Shown here: positions 38,819 to 50,500 of the stretch, one piece after another | How the letters are laid out: each line of letters begins with the position of its first letter | How positions within the stretch are numbered: position 1 is the stretch's first letter | Notes under the pieces: generated by a model | Seen by the model: only the letters and a program-made list of their open reading frames with translations | Database searches by the model: none | Told to the model about the DNA's origin: nothing | Position numbers and translations under genes: made by a program | Source of the DNA: Trichopria drosophilae | Taxonomy: Eukaryota; Arthropoda; Insecta; Hymenoptera; Diapriidae | Assembly (NCBI GenBank): GCA_030407085.1 | Contig: CM059586.1 | Span: 89,153,501-89,217,500 of the forward strand | Reading direction: 5' to 3' | Length of the DNA stretch: 64,000 bases

Positions 38819-39500
38819 CCCTTTATGTCCCAAATGTGTACAATTTGCACATGGATTTCAGCATCGTTTTATGTGTAAAATAAACATTTTTAAAAAAACG
38901 CAAACATCTATATCCGACTAGTTTTGAGTCGCTCTTTCGATTGGTGCTAAAATTTTCAAAAAATGGCTTTTAACCCATTTTTCTACAAAAATACTGAAAA
39001 AACGTGGTTTTTTAACTACCATGTTTTTTAAATGCATTTTTAACTACAATACCGGTTTCAGATCACCTTTTAACCTATCAGAAACCAATTGTTTTACTTC
39101 CAAATTATACATTCGCATAGTTCGATTTATTTTGTTTTTCGTTTCAAAATGGCGTATGAACGTTGAAAATTTTTGAAATTGAAGAAAATGTTATTATTTT
39201 GGATCTGCTATTTGTAGTAAAATCGTACAAATATAATACGAGTTTTGTCTGACCTATTTTGATTTACGGAAGCAGTAATATCCCATAAAATCCAATTTTA
39301 AGATGGCGACTCCCATGTGCTCAGTAGAAATATGTGTATTTCGAGTTCTGTTACAACCAAAATTGGTATGAAATTTGCTAATAACAATCTTAAAGGTTTC
39401 AGTAATCGCTAAACTCGAATCTTGAGTCAGTTTACAGAAATTCAAAATCGCGGATCCAATATTCCAATTAGATTTTCAAGTCAACAAGAATTTCATTTTA
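38819..39500. mobile_element. TTAA element arm, related to the element in RRP12 intron 13
   Basis: CCCTTTATGTCCCAAATGTG onward follows the arm at 52327-52697 and then 54109-54430 almost colinearly. It therefore represents the empty site lacking the Chapaev-like insertion. Homology ends near 39500, and the right terminus is absent or degraded. Confidence 0.75.
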
Positions 39501-39859
39501 CGGACTAAAAGTATGCCGTAAAATCGGATTTTTCGACTATAGTACCGAAAAAGCTATTTTACGAATATAATTTTTTGATTCAGTAGATATGAAAAATGGC
39601 CATTTTCCAATGATTTTTAACAATGACAACTCAGCAAAATTTCTAAATACATTGGTCATTTTACGTCTACTGAAAACAAAAATAATTTTTTTGTATTTCT
39701 GAGGTCTCCAATGGATTTTCCAAGCAGCAAAGACATTTATTTAACAAATGCAAATTATTGTACTTTTTAAGATACTATAACAAATTAATTATAAATAAAA
39801 CTATACCGAAAATTGATAATTTCTTGAAAAAAAAATCTATGGTAAATAATTCCATACAA

Positions 39860-40380
39860 ACGCACTTGTCATTTATAAGTTTTTACGGTCGCTTATTACA
39901 AATCCGCTTTCAGATTTTCTAAAATAAAAATCGCGAATCCAATATGGCGGACAAAAATCCGATATCTTGACTCTTCAAATCTTCAAAACTGAAGTTTGTA
40001 AAATATTGTTGGTACCTTCATTCGCCATTTCAAAGCCTCATTTTAAATTTCGAAAAAATGACAGTGTATTTGACATCCGCGACCCCGAAGACTCCCGAAT
40101 GTCGAGTTTCGTATAAATTGGCCAGGATCATTTCCGTCATTTTAAATTTCGAAAATTTGGCAACGTATAGGTAATCTGTGACCCCTAAAACCCTCGCGAA
40201 TGTTCTTCGTAAAATTGCCGACACATCGTCCAAAGGACAGACATATTTTTTGTCGGCTGTCACTTTTGACGACTGTCGGCTTTTCGATGGTCGTTTTTTT
40301 GACGTGGTCAGCTTTTTGATTTGGCAATTTTTGGACCCGCACCCCTGTTTTCTGGTTAAATCCAATGTAAATGGGAGTTA
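39860..40380. repeat. repeat DNA: ATGGCGG words and GTCGGCTTTTTGA copy
   Basis: GGTCGCTTATTACAAATCCG (about 39889) and AATATGGCGGAC belong to the dispersed motif set. Bases 40220-40350 are a diverged copy of the 6100-6190 repeat, ending GGACCCGCACCCC. Frames on both strands here are repeat-derived. Confidence 0.6.
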
Positions 40381-40499
40381 AAGTGTTTAATATATCATTT
40401 AAGTCAATATTTATGAAAATTTATGATTTATAAACAAATACACTAAAAATCGTCATTTTTCTAAAAGAACTGTAATCGCTGGCAAATGTTCAATTGGAT

Positions 40500-40850
40500 C
40501 GAAATGAAACTGGGTACTCGGGGGATTTTGAGGTCACTGATGATGAATCTGAATTCAGATTTTAAAAATTCAACATGGCGGATTGAATATGGTCGACCAA
40601 AAATGTAAAAAAACACCAGATCGAGACGAAATTGGGTATTAGGGTTTTTTTGGAGTCGCTGATTACGAATATGAACTCAGATTCGTAATCAGCAACCTCA
40701 AAAAAAAAACCATAAGTACACAGTTTCATATCGATCAAATAAGTTTTCCCATTTTTGGTGGCCATCTTGAATTTTCAAAATCTATCTGAGTTCAGATTCG
40801 TAATCAGCGATCTCAAAAAAACCCGATTACCGAGTTTATAAACGATGGTT
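40500..40850. repeat. palindromic cluster of CGCTGATTACGAAT motifs
   Basis: GTCGCTGATTACGAATATGA (about 40654) is followed at once by its inverse, AGATTCGTAATCAGCAACC (about 40679). Another direct copy is at about 40530 and an inverted one at about 40795. It is a foldback fragment related to TTAA elements, with unresolved ends. Confidence 0.6.
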
Positions 40851-41559
40851 CATCAGAAAAATGTGAAGGAAATGGTTAATTAACGCTTAATACCTAATAA
40901 AGTGTACATTGAGCGTGAACTTGCACCAATATTTATACCAGGGTAATTAAATCTTTTTAAAGAATGTAAAAACATATGATTCCTTCGGTATGAATGTTTT
41001 TCAATAATTTTTTAGGAATTAAAAAAAAAAGGAAAAGGACAAAATCTTTATTAGTTTTGAAATGTCATGCTCGATTTTGTAGCGCACGGCAGCTTTAAAC
41101 GCGTTTTTCTCGAAACACTATTTTTTCATACTGCTTGCATGTTAACTCAACAAATAATTATTCGATTGCTTTGAAATTTCCATCTGGATATACTCCAAAC
41201 CTATGGTTGGGGTTTTTTAATGCAAATTACGGAATTTATTCAAACAAATTAATCAACAAAAAACGTTCAATTTTTAAAAATCTCTCATTTTTTTAGAAAT
41301 TACTTTTTTTTTTGTTTTATGGGTTTGGAGTATTAAAAATAATGTTACTAACAAAACCTCTTTTGATTTTTTTTGTTACAGATAAAAAATAAAGCCGGCG
41401 TCCTGCAAGCAAATTTAAAAAACACTCGAGTTAAAAACAAACAAAAAAATCATATCGTATACTAATGATGTATCTAACTCACAATAAAAGATTTTAAACA
41501 AAAAAACAACACTTATTCACCTCAAAAAAATTCTTGAAAATCTACCTTGTTTCGGGACC
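40851..41559. other. AT-rich DNA, nothing recognised
   Basis: A short GC-richer word (CGGCAGCTTTAAACGCGTTT) near 41087 looks repeat-like. No gene supported. Confidence 0.35.
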
Positions 41560-42321
41560 TTAACCCATTAACATCAAGTAGGACACTTTTTTCGCTTCAA
41601 TTTCAATAAAGCATTTCATATGAAAATCCTAGTTCAAATAAAAAATTACTAGTCTTGAAATGTAGAAAAGTTTAATAATTTTTTTTCTTGAAAACTGTAG
41701 ACTTTAGAAAAAATTTCCTTAGAACAAAAATGTCTTCGAATTGGTCAAAGAATACTCTCAAATTTTTACAGATTTTTTGGACGACTTTTTTAAAAATTGC
41801 GATTTTTCGAATTTTCGAAAAATAAAAAATTTTAACAATATATTCTGGAAAAATTTGAGAGCATTTTTTGACTCATTCTAAAACGTATTTATTCTTAGAA
41901 CATTTTTTCTGAAGTCTATGGTTTTCAAGAAAAACAATTGTTAAGTTTAAATTAGAAATTTGCCATTGGAGTCGCCATTTTGTGATCACCATGTTAGTTT
42001 TTAAATATTTAAAAAATTTATCTTGATACTGTAACTATTGGGTCCACGTTTAATGAAGAAATTTTCTGACGACAAATATTCTTTCGATGAGAAAAAAATG
42101 TTTTATAAAAAAGAACACTCGATTTTTCGCGTTATTTTGACATTTAAATCGACATATTTAATTTTCTAATTAAGATAGCTCTATTTTGACAACAGCACTG
42201 CAAAGAGCGACCTCGAAAATAGTAAGACATGTACCTTTCAATTTATTTCAACTTGGATTTTCATATGAAATTCTTTATTGAAATTGAAGCGAAAAAAGTG
42301 TCCTTGACGTTAATGGGTTAA
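41560..42321. mobile_element. complete TTAA-flanked MITE with CCCATTAAC termini
   Basis: TTAA (41560-41563) then CCCATTAACATCAAGTAGGA and, inverted at the right, CCCATTAACGTCAAGGACAC, followed by TTAA (42318-42321). The arms include TTCAATTTCAATAAAG and its inverse. It is 754 bp and non-coding. TTAA target sites are used by piggyBac and Kolobok elements. Confidence 0.85.
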
Positions 42322-42939
42322 AGACAAAATAGAAGTGAAAACACTTTTTTCTTACATCTTACATGGGTGATAAATAGATTTTATTGTATGCATAATTAAA
42401 TTTTATACTTTTTTTAAGTACGTTTTGTGAAGTATGGATTGGTGTTTCGTCCCAGGTTTACTCATGGACTCGTCAGTTGAGTTATGTGAGCATACTCTGC
42501 CCTTAGTGATCTTCTCCGTGACACAAACTAACTGATATTTATCAATCGCGTTGATATTTATACAATGCCAATAAATATAAACAAAACAATTGAAAGATTC
42601 CTTCTCTATCCATTTCTTATTTTTCTTTATATTCTTCTAAAGTACCACAACCTCTATTAAAAGAACCTTTTATCAAAATGCACCATTACATTGGTACCAT
42701 TACATCATTCAATTTACCTTCCCAAGTATTGAAAAAGATTGAAACATTAATTTTCGTAATTTACACTAAAAATGTTCGAATTCCATTAAAACAAACATAA
42801 ATAATAAGAAATTTTTAAACAACGAGAAACCCCGACCCTTTCCCATCACCCACTTATTACAAGGAATACAGGATTGAAGAAAATAATTTTTTCGTTGTAA
42901 TATAAACTCTTCTTTTATAAATACATATACTAAATATAT
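42322..42939. other. RRP12 3' flank
   Basis: AT-rich sequence downstream of the RRP12 stop. A minus-strand AATAAA near 42384 is the only canonical polyadenylation word noticed. The transcript end is unknown. Confidence 0.35.
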
Positions 42940-44514
42940 TTAACAATTAAACTTATTTTTCTTTCCTTTGTTCTTCCTCTTATTCAGCGCCGATCTCGAT
43001 AGCGGATAATATGCGTAAGGCTCGTGTTTTCCTTTACGCTTAACATCTCCCTTAGCCTTCTTCGACCGATATTCTGCACCTGGTTTTCTTTCCTCCTTCG
43101 CTTTCTTTAGTGGTCGATGAATACCCGAACCACCAGCTACAAATCACAAAAAATAAATATTTATCGTAAGTATTAAATAATAATGTCAATTTGAAAATTC
43201 TCCAAAGGTTACCTGTATATTTCGAACGCATACTGGACGCTACACTCTCGGTATCCAATAGCTTCCTCTTCTTTGTTTGTACTTCTGACTTGGCATCATC
43301 TTCCGCATCTAAACACGTAGGAAATTATTAATTGTTACCAATGACCTTAGATTTATTCAAATTAATATTTAATATCACTCACCGTCATCTTCGTTGTCAG
43401 AACCATTATCCATGAAGGGTAGTTTCTTCTTTTTCTTCGGTTTCTTATCGTCCTCCATATCTTCATCATTGTCGTCAGCAATAATTAATCGACCATCCGG
43501 AGCCTTTTTAAATCCATAATCTTTCTTCTTTGACTTCATTGCTTCCTCTGTTGAAGTACCGGGCTGAGTTGCTATAATAAAATTATTTATTAATATTTAT
43601 TAATGGTGTTACTTATTAATGAAAAACTAGAAAGGGTATAATTACCGGTAATGTTCTTCGAGACAGACGGATCTATAAAATCTACAATATTTTCGTCAGT
43701 TTCCTGAATCCACGTTTTCTTTTTCGTTTTCCGTTTCTGGTTGCTTGTCTTCTCATCTTCAGATTCAACCACTTCGTCATCGCTATCAGCCAAGATCTCT
43801 TCCATACTAAAAGTTTCAACATTTCAATAAATTGTAAATTAATATTAATTTGTTCTTAAAGATCGATAAGTTACAGATAGCAAAATATAAAGAAACCAGA
43901 ATATTGAAGGGAATAAACGTTTTACTGTAACGAAACAAATTCTCAGATAAACTAAAATTGACAAATAATAATTAAAAATAAAATAAGATTAGTAACTAGT
44001 GACAAGTTTATTCCATACCTCTTTGGTCTTCGCTTGACATTAAATTCATCCTCGCTATCATCTTCGGTCGCGTTCTTTTTGGTGTGTTCCTTCGACTTTT
44101 GTTTTCTTCCTTCGATCTTACGAATATTTTTCAGTCTTTTATGCATGTTCTGATCGGAAGCTGGAACCATTTCCGTAATTATATCTCCTCCAAACTTCCT
44201 AATCATTTTTACAAAAAGATCGCGAACTTTTTGTCTAAAGTGTCGTTTGCAATCATCGTTCATGTTCGTCAGCGCTTTAACCTAAAGTTACAGAATCATA
44301 ATTTTTATTCTTCTTCTAGAAATAGAATCGATTTTTAAAAATCAGAAGATACTTACGATTCCCTGTAATGTCGGACCGATGATTGGCGTCGGCATGACCG
44401 ATAAATAAACTTTAACAAATGCGAGAGATGCGAGCACAACCTCTCTCGTAGGACTGCACATTAGGCCACACGCATGATTCAAGATTTCCAAAACTTTTTG
44501 AACGCTCAAAGAAC
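42940..44514 (-). CDS. RRP12: RRP12 exons 17-22: acidic and lysine-rich C-terminal tail
   Basis: Exon 17 encodes [20 protein letters not shown], and exon 18 encodes [20 protein letters not shown] followed by a basic stretch. Exon 19 starts with [18 protein letters not shown], an acidic block near residues 1067-1085. Exon 20 has [19 protein letters not shown]. Exon 22 has [32 protein letters not shown] and [19 protein letters not shown] and ends KNKFNC-stop (TAA at 42942-42940). Alternating acidic and lysine-rich blocks with likely nuclear/nucleolar targeting are typical of the family. No convincing AATAAA lies close after the stop; one occurs near 42384, so the 3' end is uncertain. Confidence 0.94.
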
Positions 44515-47500
44515 CTAGAAGTAAATGTAAGCTCTAGTCGTGTGGGTAATATCAACGATTAATTCTCAGCAATCCCAGGAAAACCACGCAAGAATGTCAT
44601 GAAAGACAAATTTATTATTGTATTATATAACACTGACCGACAAAATTTTACTTTTTGTCTGCCTTTGTCAAGCGAACTTTCATTCCCGGCGTATTTTTTC
44701 GTGCTGAAAACGATGGCGCTAGCAGAATTTTGCTATCACGTCACCCTTTGGAGAAAAACGTGGTTAAATGTGTGAAAATCAGGGGTTTATTTTGTAACAA
44801 AAGGGAATTTAATTTTTACAAGGAAAATATCATTTCCGAAGTATTTTTGCGTACTGAAAATGATGGTTTTTCCAGAAATTTGCTATTACTTCACATTTTG
44901 GAGAAAAACGAGATTAAATGTGTCAAAAATAGGGATTTGACGGTATTTCGGTTTACTTTGTAGCAGAAGAGAATTTATTTTTTACAGACGAAGTATCATT
45001 TCTGATTTATTTTTTCCTGTTGAAAACGATAGCGCTAACAGAATTTTGCTATCATGTCACACTGTGGAGAAAAACGTAGTAGAATGTGGTTAAAAAATTA
45101 GGTTAAATTTAACCACGTTTTTCTCCTAAATGTGATGTCATAGCAAAATTCTGCTAGCGCCATCGTTTTCAGCATGAAAAAATACTTGAGAAATGATACT
45201 TTGCTTGTCAAAAGTAAATTCCCTTCGCTACAAAATAAACCGAAATAAGACCAAAAACACTTATTTGTACACATTTAACCACGTTTTTCTCCAAAGTGTG
45301 ACGTGATAACAAAATTCTGCTAGCGCCATCGGTTTTAGCATGAAAAAATACTTCAGAAATGATACTTCGCTTATCAGAGGTAAAATCCGTGTCAGACAGT
45401 ATAATAGAGAACTTGCATGGTATGGAATTTTCACAAATTAAGAGTTAAAATTGATAAATTATGACTAAACGAGAAAAGTTACAACACAGTTTTGCAATTT
45501 TCGAAGTAATTATTTAGATATAAATTATTAAAATTTGCCGAAAACTGAACGTCGGTTTGAAACGATGTCACGTGACTATGACGAAATAATCGGTAAGGTG
45601 GCGTCGCTGACGGCAATGCAGTGGAACTACATTGCATATATATAGATATACATATACGTTATATGAATGTACAAAACGTCAAATAAAGTTATGTTTACAT
45701 TTTGAAATACGTAAACGGATTTTTTACAATGTAAACATTTTAAATATAAAAGGAGAATTATAAAAGGGAAAAGAAATTTTACAAATGAGAGGAGACATCG
45801 ACAGAAAACAACAATTATTAGATAAGTATACACAATTAGTCTGATAACCAGAACAAAGTTATAATAATTTTATATACACTTTTATAATATATTTTAGTAT
45901 TAAAAATTATTATAAACTATTATAATTTTGTTCTGGTTATCAGACTAATTGTGTATACTTATCTAATAATTGTTGTTTTCTGTCGATGTCTCCTCTCATT
46001 TGTAAAATTTCTTTTCCCTTTTATATTTAAAATGTTTACATTGTAAAAAATCCGTTTACGTATTTCAAAATGTAAACATAACTTTATTTGACGTTTTGTA
46101 CATGCATATAACGCATATGAATATATATATACAATGCAATGTAGTTCCACTGCATTGCCGTCAGCGACGCCACCTTACCGACTATTTCGTCATAGTCACG
46201 TGACATCGATTCAAACCGACGTTCAGTTTTCGGCAAATTTTAATAATTTATATCTAAATAATTACTTCGAAAATTGCAAAACTGTGTTGTAACTTTTCAT
46301 TTCTAATAATTATCTTTCGATTTAAATTAAATTTAAAAGTCATGCAAGTTCTCTATTAGATTATAATAAAGAATATCTCGTAGAAACATCTTGTGTTGCA
46401 TATCTTTCTGGTGTTATTTTCTAATTTTGGCCGAATTGCTATATTTGCATACTTTGGTGATATTACAAATTTTCATCGACATGTTTGTCCGCCATTTTCG
46501 AAATTATTTTTTGGCGGCAGCTGAATCCAATAGCAAATTCATTTTTTATACGATATTTGCGACTTTTAGACATTCCATTGCGATTACTTACGATAAAATA
46601 CAATAAATTTAAAAAAAAAAAACATTTTTTTTCAAGCGCACATAACTTTTTTATTTAAAAATTCACAAAAATTTCTCGTGCACCATTGGGAAGAGAGATC
46701 TTTGGGCCATAAGAAATTACTATTGCATAATTTTTCATGTTCAGTTTAAATGCTAAAATACACTGTCAAATTTCATGAAAAAAAAAGTACATTTTTAAGG
46801 TTAAAGGGTTAAACGAATAGATAAACATCTTTTGTCGGTTGACAGACTTGTTTTTAATTGTCAAGCATACTTTAAACGCTATCTATCATTCAGTATGTTT
46901 ACAACAGATATTAATAACAGACTATCTCAAAAATGCTACAATTTTTACGATAGATAAAAGGGAAACAATTAGGCTGTGTGAAATTGCAGACAAAATTAGA
47001 AAATAACCGGCAAGACAAGCAAAACAAGTATTACGTAGTAGCACAAACCATTTATATTTTAATTAAGAATATTAAATATAAAACTAATAAAATATCATAC
47101 ATCACTGATTTTACCTGTGTGATTTCACCTGTGTGAATTTACGTTAATTCATTTTTTAGTCGATAATAAATAATAATTGAGGGGTTGGGCCGAATAACGG
47201 TATAACTCGAAAAATGACATTTTGAGAAAAACGAGAAAAACTTGAGTAACCACGTAAAAACAGATTATCATCACAATACTTTATCAGGGGTATTAAAAAT
47301 CTGTTAAATACACCTATTCAATGTGATAAACATGACAGATAATAACAAACGAACATTTAATTAAAAAATGAAAATTTCGAGTTATACCGTTTTTCCAAAG
47401 ATCATGTCTGTTTTTTGCGCTAACAAAATTTTATTTCACAAACAACTCAAGTCTGCATAGAATATAGGTAATACATTATGATCTCTTATATTATATATAA

Positions 47501-50500
47501 GATAATATATATAATATATATATATTTTTTTTATAATATATATTTATTTTTTTATTCTTTTTTTATTCTATTTCTTGTCTTTTTTTTTTATTTTGAAACA
47601 TTTAGAAAAACGTAATAACTTGAAATGATTCTTTTTTGTTTGTTTAATTCGAATTATACCGTTTTTCTAGAGATCAGATCGATTTCTCTATTTAAACCTG
47701 TGTATTACGCTGTACATTTCACAGAGAAGGTTTATTACGTAATATGACATTAACCCATTAACGTCCAAGAGGACACAAATTTCACCAAGATTTTCGGAAT
47801 ATTTCTTGACATTAAAATTCAATTAAACAAATTTTAGACAAAACATTTTCGACGTAAAATTGATCGATCTTTCCGAATCTGCCGTTAAAAATCAATCGAG
47901 TCCATTCCGAAAAAGTTATGCTTTGTTTTTCACAAAAAAATCAGATTTTTTCACTGACAAATATTTTTTAATCGGCATTTTCACATTGGAAACGGTTAAG
48001 GGATCACTGATCGCTGAAAATATCTTGTCCTCGATCCTTTAACTTTAAAATGTACATAATATAATTTTGAAAGTGAAGTTGGAAACTGTCAAACACGAAA
48101 AGAACGACGAAAAGCTCTAGAATTTTTTATTCGAAGATGACAGGCTTTCGGAAAAAATATCGTTGAACAAAAAGTTCTTAGAATTGATCAAAGAATACGC
48201 TCAAATGTTTTCAGAATTTTTAAAAAACTTTTCTTCATTTTCAACATCGCAAAATTTTGAAAAATATGAAAAGTCATAGAAATATTCTGAAAAAATTTGA
48301 GCGTATTCTTTGATCAATTCTAAAAACTTTTTGTTCAGCGACATTTTTTCCAAGAGCCTATCATTTTTTAATAAAAAATTCAGGAGCTTTTCGCCGATCT
48401 TTTCGTGTTTGAGCCACCATTTTGACAGTTTCCAACTTTATTTTCAAAATGTTATCACGCACATTTCAAAGTTAAAGGTTCGAGGACACGATATTTTCAC
48501 CGATCAGTGATCTCCCTAACCGTTTCCAATCATGGTGGCCGCTTTTTTCTCTGAAAAAAATTCCCTGACTTTTCCTGGATTTTTCCCTGACCAATATTTT
48601 AATGATATCTATGAAAAATAAACAATACGGATAAAAATGTTTTAAAAACAGCTACACATTTTCAATAAATTCTTTATTTTTTCAATCAACAACGAGTAGT
48701 ATATTCTAAAACATATTATCTATAAAAATCCAGAAAAAAAACTCATGTTCCTGCGGATTTTTTCGTGTTTAATTCAAAATAATAGTAGAAAATTTGTTGG
48801 GGGTTCTTTGTCAAAATTTGTTATAAAATGTCAAGTTCTGCGGTAATATGTTAGACAATAATTATAAATGTTGATAAATTTTGAAATTTAGGCGATTTTG
48901 GACAGTATATTCAAAGTATTGTCAAAATTCTTAGGAATGTTGACAATAACAAAAAATTGCCATAAATTTTATTTGATTATTTTCAAATACTATTGGACAA
49001 ATATCAACTACTTAAAATAGAAATGGTAAAATAATCATTTAAACAAATTAATATTCTCAAAATTCGGGAGTTTTGTGCTGTTTTCAACATTTTAAACATT
49101 TTTCTACGATTTTTAGCCTTTTTATGCAATTTCAAAGATTTTTGAAGATTTAATAAAATGTATGAAAGTTTTCTATCATTTTCAAAAGGTTTTATTTATA
49201 CAAATATTTGTTTAAATAGAGAATTAGTATGGCAAATATTTTTGAAATATTCTGTAAAGTATCTTTATAGAAAGATAAATATCTTTAAATATAAAATTGT
49301 TTGCATTTATTTTTGTTAAACTATTAAATTTTATTCAAATCTGTTAGAATATATTCAATACCGAAATGTGTTATTGTTAAAGGTCTTTATTTTTGTTGCA
49401 ATGTACCAGAACGTTTAAAACTGAGCAGTACCATAAATATATTTAATTTAACATTATTTTTTTTCTCAAAATTGTTGGTTTTTGGTGAAATCGGTCGAAA
49501 ATGTTCAAAACTGAAATATGTTATTGATAAAAAACGTCAATATTTGTTTAAATTTGTGAGAAAGCATTTAAAATCATTTAAATGAATTTTATGCGAAACA
49601 CGATAAATAAAGCATTTTTCTGAATATGAAATTGTGCGATTTTTTGTTAAATAATGTTTTTCATTTTTTAAAGATTTGTCTACAATTTACTTTTTCCCTG
49701 ACCAATTTTGAAATTCCCTGACTTTTCCCTGATTCCCTGACCAATTTTGAAATTCCCTGACATTTCCCTGATTTCCCGGTTTTCCCTGACGGTGGCCACC
49801 ATGCCAATGTAAAAATGCCGATTAAAAAATATTTGTCAGTTAAAAAATCTGATTTTTTTGTGAAAAACAAAGCATAACTTTTTCGGAATTGACTCGATGG
49901 ATTTTTTAACGGCAGATTCGGAAAGATCGATCAATTTTACGTCGAAAATGTTTTATCTAACATTTTTTAAATTGGTTTTTGATGTCAAGAAATATTCCGA
50001 AAATCTTGGTGAAATTTGTGTCCTCTTGGGCGTTAATGGGTTAACTCAAAAACGGATTAAATCGAGTTATACCGTTATTCGGCCCAACCCCTCAATTTAT
50101 AGGTACTTTTCATAAACGATCTACATGTTGTGACTCATTTAATATTTTCTTACTAATAGGAAGTAAACAAAGACTCAAAATTAAACAAAAATTTTACACT
50201 CACCATTATAGTTGTACGTAATCGATGCTAGCGCCAACAACGTTGCACTGCGCTGTTGCACGGTACCGTCCATTCCTTCCAACAATATATCCGTATATTC
50301 TTGCAAATTTTCTGAATTATTAAAGAACTTTTGAGCAATAATATTTAACAAGTTATACGCAGAAGTTCTACATTTTTCGTTGAGCTCTTTCACACCCATC
50401 ACTGCTTCAGGTACGACTGCTTTTAAGAATTTCGTCTTTTCTAATTGCGGATGACATTTGATGAGATGGGTCAAACATCGTATACGAGCCTTTCGAAAAA

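Larger units (their letters stand above)
47750..50044. mobile_element. TTAA element nested inside the GAGGGGTTGGG element
   Basis: TTAA (47750-47753) then CCCATTAACGTCCAAGAGGA, with the inverted right end CCCATTAACGCCCAAGAGGA followed by TTAA (50041-50044). The arms run about 230 bp (to about 47985 and from about 49805) and are nearly identical, which suggests a fairly young insertion. It is itself split by the insertions at 47985-48528 and 48531-49802. Confidence 0.85.
47179..50093. mobile_element. TIR element with GAGGGGTTGGGCCG termini, host of nested insertions
   Basis: GAGGGGTTGGGCCGAATAAC and onward for 32 bp is perfectly inverted at 50062-50093. AATT lies on both sides (47175-47178, 50094-50097), a possible 4-bp target duplication. 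The only interior not explained by nested elements is AT-rich and non-coding. It sits in RRP12 intron 16. Confidence 0.85.

Noticed and set aside
40030..40365. Lysine/threonine-rich minus-strand frames, similar to those at 6056-6273
   Set aside because: Products of the GTCGGCTTTTTGA repeat; codon pattern follows the DNA repeat rather than a protein.
44655..44963. 102-residue plus-strand frame with internally repeated peptide
   Set aside because: The peptide repeat mirrors the 140-bp DNA repeat unit of the MITE and is not conserved in frame across all units.
47480..47600. AT/T-rich tract as a functional element
   Set aside because: Simple-sequence microsatellite-like DNA inside the GAGGGGTTGGG element; no further structure.
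44282..50203. Possible separate gene between RRP12 exons 16 and 17
   Set aside because: Codons join in frame across the whole 5.7-kb intron, and everything inside is explained by repeats.
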